A stretch of 64,000 bases of DNA. It comes from Liriodendron chinense. Lineage: Eukaryota; Streptophyta; Magnoliopsida; Magnoliales; Magnoliaceae. The number at the start of each line of letters is the position of its first letter. Position 1 is the stretch's first letter. The DNA is taken from assembly GCA_003013855.2 (NCBI GenBank), contig ML058384.1, positions 14,084,176-14,148,175 of the forward strand, written 5' to 3'. A program made the translations under genes and the position numbers. The notes beneath the pieces are model-generated. The model was not told where the DNA came from and did no database searches. It was given only the letters and a program-made list of their open reading frames with translations. Below are positions 1 through 7,414 of this stretch, in pieces.

Positions 1-245
1 GTCTCACAATGATCTCATTGGAGGAATGTTATGTACCTCATTCTCTCCTACTCCCTCTTAATTTGCGTTTGTAGTTGGAGTGGGGGGGGGGGGGGGGGGG
101 GATTCCTTAAAGGTGTTTAATCCATGCTCCCCAAACTATCACAATGCTCTTGGTATTTTCAGACTCGTTTATGGACTGACAATGGTCCAACTAGACCACC
201 TTCGGATTGGAGACAATTGGAGTGGTCACGTTCCCAACGGGACAT
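1..245 (-). pseudogene. Element E gag, N-terminal part
   Basis: The reverse strand matches the first ~80 codons of the gag of C (6047 onward), including the MSRWER start and the RSLRDYL region at the window edge. The ATG is at 245. A 20-G run (82-101, C on the coding strand) sits where C has a short proline-coding CCTCCCCCG stretch, so the frame is probably lost. Only the unconserved N-terminal arm is present, so no enzyme or capsid domain can be judged. Confidence 0.75.
82..101. repeat. 20-nt poly-G run (poly-C on the gag strand of E)
   Basis: An uninterrupted run of G. The equivalent site in element G is a 33-nt C run (44369-44401), while C and D have short mixed CCTCCC sequence there. This is an expansion at one site in two gag copies. 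The exact length is uncertain in any assembly. Confidence 0.9.
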
Positions 246-349
246 AAACCACTCAACTAACAACTAAACTGTTGTAGGATAAAGTTGGTCGTCGAGAGAT
301 ACGATCAGGGAGTGATTGAAAGAAGTTGCGGCCAATCTGACCAACTGCG

Positions 350-537
350 AGCAACTCGGCTTGTAGTCGTTGAAAGGGGTCACATCTCAGCATGCGAGTA
401 GCTCGGCTCGTGATCGTTGAAAGGGGTCGCATCTCAGCATGCGAGCAGCTCAGCTCGTGGTCGTTGAAAGGGGTCGCATCTCAGCATGCGAGCAGCTCGG
501 CTCGTGGTCGTTGAAAGGGGTCGCATCTCAGCATGTG
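350..537 (+). repeat. Four 47-bp tandem repeats in the U3 of A's 5' LTR
   Basis: Units start at 350, 397, 444 and 491. Each carries AGCTCGGCTCGTGGTCGTTG followed by AAAGGGGTCGCATCTCAGC and ATGCGAG. The 3' LTR also has exactly four units (32631-32818), so the array predates this insertion. Being upstream of the TATA box, it is a candidate enhancer; that role is inference. Confidence 0.9.
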
Positions 538-786
538 AGCAATTATCCCCGAGCCTGAGCATCCTCCGCTTTTTTAGTACCAGCAGCCCGTATAGGCCGG
601 TCTTAGGCTTATCTCTGTTCATGGCTCCAAATCTCAGGGGAACACCATCAGGGAACATAATCAGCTAGATGTCTAATTGAGTTAGGACTGTCCGCTTATC
701 TAAGGATTCATCGGATAACCCTCTATCCCCGGAACATCAGCAGTAATCTTAACGTCTTGTGTAATAGACTGGGTCACTCAGATTTG

Positions 787-794
787 TATAAATA
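787..794 (+). promoter_or_regulatory. TATA box of A's 5' LTR
   Basis: TATAAATA in the context GATTTGTATAAATAGATG. The 3' LTR has the same sequence at 33068-33075. It lies ~250 bp downstream of the tandem repeats, as expected for a U3/R boundary. Confidence 0.7.
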
Positions 795-1011
795 GATGAC
801 TCCATAAAAGATAAAGTTACACAATCTCTAAGCTCAGACCCGGCTATTTGATTTACAACCATGTCCCGTCTGACTTAAGCTTCAGAAGGCCAACGGCTGG
901 ACGCCGGCCACCTTTAGTTTTCTCTTGTGTTTTCTCAGGTTCGGAGGGAAGTTGGCTTGAGGGAAGGTGAATATCTGGAGGATCCTATTACTAAGTCCAA
1001 TGTAAACAGAT

Positions 1012-1029
1012 TGGCGCCGTCTGTGGGAA
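1012..1029 (+). other. Primer-binding site of A
   Basis: TGGCGCCGTCTGTGGGAA begins three bases after the LTR end. This form is common in plant Tat-type elements. The first 9 bases match the 3' end of tRNA-Asp, but the rest does not, so the primer tRNA is uncertain. Confidence 0.75.
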
Positions 1030-1082
1030 CAGGTCAGGTCGTCAGGGTTAGCCATTCTAATCACTGATCGTGATCTCCCACC

Positions 1083-2650
1083 ATGCCTCCCAAAAAGACG
1101 ACTCATCCTTTCACTTCAAGACAGACGTTACCTCCGCCTGACATTACTGAACCAGCACCTAATCTCCCTCAGACTGCTTCGCGGGCATCCCCCCGGGAGA
1201 ATCCAACGTGCCATCACAAAGCCCATTGTTCGATGTATCCGGCAGTCAAGAAGACGTTATGTGTTTCCTCAGAAACACACTTCTAACTCTCAAAGCCGGA
1301 TTTCAAGCCTTATTTAATCGATTTGATCAGCACTTTCCGGAACCACAGCAGTAACCTCCAAAAGGGCCGCTGGTGCAACCTGTACTAGTGGTTTCCAGAC
1401 ATTCTACGGGCGAGCCACAAACCCAGCCAAATCCTCCTCCTTCAAATAGAATGTCATTCGACAATCAAGTCTTGGTACACCCTTCACATTTTATACACTC
1501 CAATACCTCCCGGCAACAACAATCTCAGGGATCTGCCGTCGAAACTTCAAGCTACACCTTACCATGGGAAGGAGAACTCAAAAGAATCCACGATCGCTTC
1601 AACGATATGGAACAACGATATCGAACAGATCGACCACCTATTGCTGTTGCGTCAATCCATCGATCTGAATCTCCCTTCACCCGCGAGGTCATAGAGGCAC
1701 CCTTACCAAAGAAATATCGCACGCCTATCATCACTCCGTACACAAGCACTGACGATCCTCTCGAAGATCTAGAGACTTATAAGTCTCTTATGGAGCTGGA
1801 GGGACATGGTTCAGAAATTATGTGTAGGACCTTTTCCCTAACCCTAAAGGATGCAGCGCGTACATGGTTCCGGGGGCTAAAACCCCGATCCATCGGATCC
1901 TTCTCTCAGCTATCAGAGCTATTCCTTTCTCAGTTCATGGGAAGCATCCATACCAAAAATCCGGCATCTCACTTAATGGACTTGAAGCAACAGCATGGGG
2001 AGATGATAAAGGAGTTTACAGTTCGATTCACTGCATAAGCTGTCCAGACTGAAGGTTATACCAAAGATAAAGGCCTCACCGCCCTTATAGCCAGAATTAC
2101 AAGCGAAAAATTTAGATTCACCTTGGATAAGAACCCTCCTAAAACTATGACTGAGTTTCAAGCAAAGGCCCAGAAATACATCAATGCGGAAGAAGTCGCT
2201 TTGGCACGTCATGGTGTACAGGGCAAGAAGCGTAAGCCTGAGGAGATCTCCCCTCCTGACAAGAAATATCGGTGAGATCGGCGGGATCGCTCCCCTAAGA
2301 AGCCTTACTCTGGTAAATATCATAATTATACCCCTCTTATCCAATCTCCTGAGAAAGTATTAATGGAGATCAAACACAAGCCTTACGTGAAGTGGCCTTC
2401 AAAGAGCAAATCTGATCCTGACAAAAGAGATAAGAGTAAATTTTGCTATTTCCACAAAGATCATGGGCACAACAACCAAGATTGTATATCTCTGAGAGAT
2501 CACATCGAAGCCCTCATTCGGAAAGGTCATCTTCGGGATTACGTAGCCCGACAGGGTCGGTCACCAAAACGGACGGAAGCCTCATCACACCAGAAGAAGT
2601 CACCTCAACATCATACTTCGCAAGAAGACGTTGAACCCACTGGTGAGATC
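1083..2650 (+). pseudogene. Element A gag (decayed)
   Basis: Gag forms the virus-like particle that packages the RNA. Translation starts at ATG 1083 (MPPKKTTH), about 75 bp after the LTR/PBS. A frameshift lies near 1200-1370, and the main frame resumes by 1373. The capsid region (about 1740-2035) shows the Tat-type pattern DPLEDLETYKS and ARTWFRGLKPRSI. In-frame stops occur at 2036 and 2273. The zinc-knuckle variant FCYFHKDHGHNNQDC at about 2440-2485 is followed by RDHIEALIRKGHL, both typical of Tat gag. A terminal stop is at 2651. Too many lesions for a functional protein. Confidence 0.8.
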
Positions 2651-2673
2651 TAGACCATCGCCGGAGGACCGGC

Positions 2674-3129
2674 TTGCCAGGGGAGATTCTCAAGCATCAA
2701 GAAAAGCATATACTCGCAAGGCATCTTAGAAGCCCCAACATATCTATTAGTTGGAAAAGACGCCTGATGTATCGAATCCCGGCCATCATCCGATCTCTTT
2801 TTCTCTTGAAGATGCAGAAGGGATTCATTTCCCACACGAAGGCTCCATTCGCATTAAAGGTATCAAATTATTTGACTCACCATATCATGTTGGATACAGG
2901 CAGCTCCGCTGACATTCTCTATCTGGAAGCCTTCAATAAAATGACACTCGCCAGGAGCCTACTCAAACCAGTCTCAACTCCCCTCGTCGGCTTCGGGGGC
3001 GAAGTTGTGACACCGGAAGGGAGCATCGACCTTCCAGTCACCTTCGGAGAAAGCACAGCAAAAACTACTATCTTCGTTAATTTCTTCGTGGTGGATCGGA
3101 GATCAGCATATAACGCCATTTTGGGTTAA
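2674..3129 (+). pseudogene. Element A aspartic protease domain
   Basis: Frame with LTHHIMLDTGSSADILY at about 2870-2925. DTGSS is the retropepsin active site. A flap-like LVGFGGEVVTPEG (about 2975-3015) and the end motif SAYNAILG (to 3126) follow, in the order expected for Tat protease. The frame stops right after ILG at 3127, where related elements continue with RPSL; here that part is read after a stop. It would cut the Gag-Pol polyprotein. The active-site residues are intact, but the upstream gag is broken. Confidence 0.8.
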
Positions 3130-3839
3130 CCTTCACTCAACAAGATAGGGGCGGCTTTACACCCCCTGTACTTATGCATCAAATTTCCCACTCCAAATGG
3201 AGTCGGGGTTGTATGGGGAAGTCAAAAGGAAGCTTGAGCATGTTACGAGATCTCTGTACAAGATCGAAAGAAGGCCCAGGCAACGCCGGTTATGATGGTT
3301 ACAAGAGATTCATCGGACCCTCCGATAGCTACAACGTTGGACCCAAGAGAGAGCGCTCTTCAATCAGGAACCCCGGGGGAAGAGACAGTCGCAATCCACC
3401 TATCTGAAGGAAACTCGTCTAAGAGGGTCTTCATTGGATCTTCTTTAAGCGATGTATTTCGAGAAAATCTGGTTCGTTTTCTCACCGAATCCAAGATGTA
3501 TTTGCTTGGTCCCATAGTGATATACCAGGTATCGACCCCAGTATCATAGTGCATCGCTTGAATGTTGATCCAAAGCACAAACCTGTTTACCAAAGTCGAC
3601 GTGCGTTCACCGCAGAAAGGCAAATGGTAATTAAAACCGAAGAAGAAAAGTTACTGACCGTCAATTTCATAGAGGAAGTTGACTACCCGGAATGGGTCTC
3701 GAACGTGGTCCTCGTTCGAAAAGCTAATAGCAAGTGGAGAATGTGCGTGGACTACTCTGATTTGAACAAAGCATGCCAGAAAGATAGTTTCCCGACTCCG
3801 CGTATCGACCAGTTGGTTGATTCAACGGCGGGGCATGCC
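3130..3839 (+). pseudogene. Element A protease-RT linker and RT N-terminal half
   Basis: The linker (FPTPNGVGVVWG near 3190) runs in shifted frames into the RT fingers/palm start: FIEEVDYPEWVSNVVLVRKA and WRMCVDYSDLNKAC (3549-3840). The line ends at STAGHA, in the middle of the RT palm, exactly where solo LTR B is inserted. Reading resumes at 13424 with LLSFMDAYFGYNQI after removal of B and one ATGCC. Several stops and frameshifts are present in the linker. Confidence 0.8.
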
Positions 3840-4089
3840 TGTTGAGATCTTAATTGTGCATATTCTAACCCCAATTCATCACTCATTATGCATGGCTTTT
3901 ATGTTTGAAGACTATTCTAATGCATAGTTTTGTGATTGCAGGAATAAGAGAGAGTTCACTTGATCAATAGCTAAAAGAAGCATATTTAGGAACCTTGGAT
4001 GAAGACCCAAGGTGGGCCAAAGAAAGAAGAAAGCAAGGAGAGAGAAGAGAGAAGAAAGAAAGAAGAAAACAATGCAGAAAATTAGGCTA

Positions 4090-4211
4090 GACCGGTTAAG
4101 ACCGGTCGGCCAGGAGACCCACGACCGGTCAAGACCGGTCGGCCATGGGTAGAAATTCTTCATATGTTGCTGGACTGCCACCTAAACAGGCTAGACCGGT
4201 CTTGACCGGTC
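4090..4211 (+). promoter_or_regulatory. Paired GACCGGTC palindromes in solo LTR B
   Basis: Three pairs at 4090-4107 (one half GACCGGTT), 4123-4140 and 4194-4211, each GACCGGTC-NN-GACCGGTC. They follow a purine-rich tract (about 4005-4085). Spacings are 33 and 71 bp. No binding protein is known to me for this exact site. Confidence 0.85.
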
Positions 4212-4558
4212 GGCCATGTAAATTTCAGCTTCCAAATTGCAGACAACAGGCCATTCCCATTCCTAGTTTTTTAGACCATTTTTTTGAGCCCATCTTAATA
4301 ATATTTGGAAATCCAACACATCTATGTCGAAGAGGAGCTCGACGCCGAACTAACCCAAGTGGTTTCGTATCGATCGGAGCTACGGATTGATCGTGGTGGC
4401 CATGTTGAACCTCCAATTTATACATTACATTGCCCATTACACGACAAGGTTTGCATGATTTTCATGGTTTAAAGGCCCACCTAACACATGTTTTGTGATT
4501 ATAGGGAAGAGAGCGGACTTCATTCAATTACAAGCCAAAAGAACGCTTCTAGAGCTTT

Positions 4559-4655
4559 TGGATAAAGATGAAAGAAGACCAAAGAAAGGAGAAAGCAAAG
4601 AGAAGAGAGAGAAGAAGAAAAAGGAGAAAAAGAAGAGAAGAAGAATCAAATAGAA
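4559..4655 (+). other. Purine-rich tract in U3 of C
   Basis: About 95 bp of nearly pure A and G (GAAAGAAGACC, AAGAGAGAGAAGAAG and similar) directly before the palindrome array. The same tract is in B, D, E, G, J and M at the same place. It could form triplex or unusual duplex DNA; that is inference. Confidence 0.85.
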
Positions 4656-4663
4656 GACAGGCC

Positions 4664-4890
4664 GACCGGTCATGACCGGTCTGCCATGAAGGCTGATCAT
4701 ATTGATGAAGGGCCGACCGGTCATGACCGGTCGGCCATGCTCTCTGGACAAGGTGGAAACAAAGCCCGACCGGTCCTGACCGGTCGGGCATGCACGCTGA
4801 ACTGTGGACAGGTCTGTCCGACCGGTCTTGACCGGTCGGCAGCACCCCCTGGAATGATTGAAAGGCTAGTCCGACCGGTCACGACCGGTC
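4664..4890 (+). promoter_or_regulatory. Array of five paired GACCGGTC palindromes, 51-53 bp apart
   Basis: Each site is GACCGGTC-NN-GACCGGTC, with starts at 4664, 4715, 4768, 4820 and 4873; steps are 51, 53, 52 and 53 bp. Each half is itself an 8-bp palindrome, so half-sites sit 10 bp apart. The sequence between sites is unrelated from site to site, so the sites and their spacing, not the whole unit, are conserved. The flanks CC and GG often extend the palindrome and create GCCGAC cores. The array lies 99 bp upstream of the TATA box, the expected place for LTR enhancers. Confidence 0.9.
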
Positions 4891-4988
4891 GGCTCTGCGT
4901 ATGGAAAGTCCTTTCTATATTAGGACTCCGAAAATTGCTGCGCAGTGCGTAGTGTTTCGCAAAATCCGACGCAAGGGAGGTTGCTTGC

Positions 4989-4996
4989 TATAAAAG
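4989..4996 (+). promoter_or_regulatory. TATA box of C's 5' LTR
   Basis: TATAAAAG within GCTATAAAAGGACACC, the same in the 3' LTR (11083-11090) and in D (14766, 24454), G (43166, 51487) and, reversed, J (19081-19088). It is the likely promoter of the element RNA. Confidence 0.8.
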
Positions 4997-5156
4997 GACA
5001 CCTAGGGGTTCTTCCTAGGGTATCAGAGAGGCTAAGGAACGTGAGTTTGGAGAGTGAAAGTGATTGTGGAGAGGCTGCAACTCTCCTATTCGGGTTTTTC
5101 TGTTTTTATGCTTTATTTCAGAGTTTTTAGTTGTAGCATGACAATGCTCGGCTAGA

Positions 5157-5180
5157 ACCTCTCAGCTAAGGCTGAGAGGT
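5157..5180 (+). other. Conserved leader hairpin (10-bp stem, TAAG loop)
   Basis: Arms ACCTCTCAGC and GCTGAGAGGT around TAAG, about 165 bp downstream of the TATA box, hence in the transcribed R/U5 part. It also occurs at 11251 (C), 43335 and 51655 (G), 18907 (J), 34187 (E), 12637 (B), 54336 (M), 37248 (L) and 29765 (I). Stem changes are compensated between families (CAG/CTG against TAG/CTA), which supports an RNA structure. Its function is unknown. Confidence 0.85.
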
Positions 5181-5737
5181 GAAGCTTGTAGCTAATTCTA
5201 TGTTGGTTTCAGTTTAATTCAAGTAATTTACATTCAAGTTTGGATTTTTACATGATTTAGTTCCAAAAAGTGGCAGTTTGAGATGCCTTATCTGAGTTTA
5301 TGTGCTCCGGACATGAATTCCTTTTAATTCTCTGAGATTATCATGTTTGTTTATCTAAATTCGGATTATAGTAATCCTTGAGCAGGCCATAGTCCAGAGG
5401 CATGGCTGTTACTCCGCAGGCTATGGTTTTGAGTTTGGTATTGATTTTATTGGACTAGAACTTGGAAGTTCAACTTGAATATGATGGAATGCGTGTGAAT
5501 GCCTTATTTTCCAACTAGATGAGAGATAGGACTTCAATTCTAGTTGTGTTCTCTACTTGGATTGACTGAATTGACATGGGATTGCCACAAGTGGATCCTT
5601 GAAAGCCTTAGTACTTTATATCTCTGATTTTTCATTAAGTTCCTGTTTTTAGTAAACACTCAATCGAATCTGATTTCTTTCAAAAACTGAGTTGCTGGAG
5701 TGATTTGGGAGCTGTTACTATTTCCCTGTGGATCGAC

Positions 5738-5752
5738 CTCGGTCTTACCGAG
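5738..5752 (+). other. Small hairpin in the LTR end block
   Basis: CTCGGT-CTT-ACCGAG inside the shared block TGGATCGACCTCGGTC, about 45 bp before the LTR end. It is present in B, C, D and J, degenerate in E and G, and absent from M. Confidence 0.75.
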
Positions 5753-5801
5753 TTTTATTACTACATCGCAGCCTTACACTTGAGGCGAGCGAACAAGTTT
5801 T

Positions 5802-5819
5802 TGGCGCCGTTGCCGGGGA
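5802..5819 (+). other. Primer-binding site of C (tRNA-Asp)
   Basis: TGGCGCCGTTGCCGGGGA is complementary to the 3' end of plant tRNA-Asp including CCA, the primer used by Athila elements. It starts 6 bases after the LTR end. Confidence 0.93.
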
Positions 5820-6046
5820 ATTAGATAACGGTTTTCGAATAGTTTCAGTGGCTGTAGAAGTAGCAGTAGATAGTTTTTCTGATTTTCTTAGAACTAACAA
5901 GTTTTTCTTTTTTGTAGGAATTTTTCTCTAGTTCAAGCGCATCAGGTGATACCTTTCTAACTTAGCTTCTGCAGAATTTTTTTTAGATTAGTTTCAGATT
6001 TCAGTTTCTAGGATAGGATTAGTTTCAGTTTCTGGTTGAGTGGTTT

Positions 6047-7414
6047 ATGTCCCGTTGGGAACGTAATCACTCAAATCGTCTCCAATCTGAAGGTGGTTTA
6101 GTTGGACCATTGTCAGTCCATAGACGAGTCCAGAATTATCAAGAGCATTGTGAAAATTTGGGGAATATGGATCAAACACCTGCAAGGAATCCTCCCCCGC
6201 CTACTCCAACTACAAACGCAAATCAGGAAGGAGTAGGAAAGAATGAGGTACAAAATGTTCCTCCAATGAGATCATTACGGGACTACTTACAACCTGCCCG
6301 TGCAATTACACCTTCTTGCATAGTTCTACCAGCTAACGGTGGAACCCTTGACATAAAACCAGGTGTAATTCAACTTTTACCTAAATTCCATGGGCTAGAC
6401 TCTGACCGCCCATACTTACACTTGCAAGAATTCGAAGAAGTGTTGGCCACCTTGCATTACACCAATGTTTCCGATGATACTATCAGACTTAAACTCTTCC
6501 CCTTCACCTTGAAAGAAAGAGCCAAAGATTGGCTCCACTCTCTTAGACCACACTCGATTAGGACATGGGTTGAGATGAACCGGGAATTCTTGAAAAAGTT
6601 CTTCCCGGCTCATAAAACGAACACCCTTCGAAGAGCCATAATGAATTTTTCGGCTAAAGAAGGTGAATCTTTCTTTCAATGTTGGGAAAGATTTAAGGAA
6701 CTCCTACTTGCTTGCCCACATCATGGCTATGAGAGTTGGCGAGTTATAAATTTCTTCAATGATGGATTAAGTTCCAATATGCACCAATTTGTGGAAATGA
6801 TGTGCAATGGCGAGTTTATGAGTAAAAATCCAGATGAGGCTTGGAGTTACTTGGACACGTTGGCTGAAAACGCCCAATCTTGGGATACCTCGGATAAACC
6901 CAAGAACCCCAAGCCCACTCAAGAGAAAGGAGGGATATATGTCCTTAAAGAGGAAGACGATGTGAATGCAAGGATAGCCAACCTCACAAGGAAGGTTGAG
7001 GCCATGGAACTTAGCAAAAGTGGAGTTCCCAAATCCAAGGAAGCGGTTGAAACCACATGTGGGATTTGCCTCACTGATTTACACGCTACGCAAGATTGTC
7101 CCACAATTCCTGCGTTTCAGGAAGTGCTACATGAGACAGCCAATGCCACATATGGTTATCAACGGCCCTTCAATGGACCGGTAGGTAACACGTACAATGA
7201 GAGTTGGAAGAACCACCCAAATTTCAGTTGGAAGAATGCTCCTACGGGCAATCCTACCAACTCCCAAAGAGGGCCACCCATGCAAAATATGGCCCCACCT
7301 CAATTCTCATTGGAGGATACCTTGAGAGCGTTTATGCAAGGGCAAGCGCAAATAAATGAATCGAATCAGCAAATGTTCCAAGAGCTGAAAGTCTCGGTTG
7401 ATGAGATTAAGTGA
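6047..7414 (+). CDS. gag: Element C Gag (Athila type)
   Basis: 455 residues ending at TGA 7412-7414. The start ATG is conserved in D (15827), G (44223) and E (245). The N-terminal arm is proline-rich. The capsid domain is at about residues 80-280, with FPFTLKERAKDWLHSL, REFLKKFFPAHKT and FFNDGLSSNMHQFVEMM, the plant retrotransposon gag core. A CX2C-like segment CGICLTDLHATQDC (about residues 345-358) may be a knuckle variant. In D and G the codon at the stop is GGA, so Gag and protease were one ORF and the TGA is a point change unique to C. It might be read through; no stem or readthrough context was verified. Gag would form cytoplasmic particles packaging LTR-driven RNA. Confidence 0.88.
   Translation: MSRWERNHSNRLQSEGGLVGPLSVHRRVQNYQEHCENLGNMDQTPARNPPPPTPTTNANQEGVGKNEVQNVPPMRSLRDYLQPARAITPSCIVLPANGGTLDIKPGVIQLLPKFHGLDSDRPYLHLQEFEEVLATLHYTNVSDDTIRLKLFPFTLKERAKDWLHSLRPHSIRTWVEMNREFLKKFFPAHKTNTLRRAIMNFSAKEGESFFQCWERFKELLLACPHHGYESWRVINFFNDGLSSNMHQFVEMMCNGEFMSKNPDEAWSYLDTLAENAQSWDTSDKPKNPKPTQEKGGIYVLKEEDDVNARIANLTRKVEAMELSKSGVPKSKEAVETTCGICLTDLHATQDCPTIPAFQEVLHETANATYGYQRPFNGPVGNTYNESWKNHPNFSWKNAPTGNPTNSQRGPPMQNMAPPQFSLEDTLRAFMQGQAQINESNQQMFQELKVSVDEIK

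Larger units (their letters stand above)
270..1008 (+). repeat. Element A 5' LTR
   Basis: Starts TGTTGTAGGATAAAG and ends TGTAAACA, directly followed by the PBS. It is 739 bp and matches the 3' LTR (32552-33289) along its length with scattered substitutions. It contains four 47-bp tandem repeats in U3 (350-537) and a TATA box at 787-794. Downstream is a CTGACTTAAG leader motif near 869, seen again in the related solo LTR at 62109-62818. Confidence 0.9.
4403..5795 (+). repeat. Element C 5' LTR
   Basis: 1393 bp, from TGTTGAACCTCC to GAGGCGAGCGAACA. Order of parts: U3 start, purine tract (4559-4655), five GACCGGTC pairs (4664-4890), TATA box (4989), leader hairpin (5157-5180), and end block with the CTCGGT-CTT-ACCGAG hairpin (5738-5752). 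It differs from the 3' LTR by few substitutions plus a 10-bp palindrome deletion in the 3' copy. Confidence 0.93.

Noticed and set aside
82..101. Poly-G run as a functional G-quadruplex
   Set aside because: It lies in decayed gag and is best explained as homopolymer growth; its length may be an assembly artefact.
4549..4845. Open frames across the palindrome arrays with repeated DRSGPVG/RPVMTGRP peptides (also at 10653-11039, 14205-14588, 19247-19551)
   Set aside because: They arise because GACCGGTC lacks stops in all frames. They overlap promoter elements, occur on both strands, and have no domain.
4664..4890. Short repeats with unique spacers resembling a CRISPR array
   Set aside because: The repeats are palindrome pairs within a plant LTR promoter, spacers are not of foreign type, and no cas genes or prokaryotic context exist.
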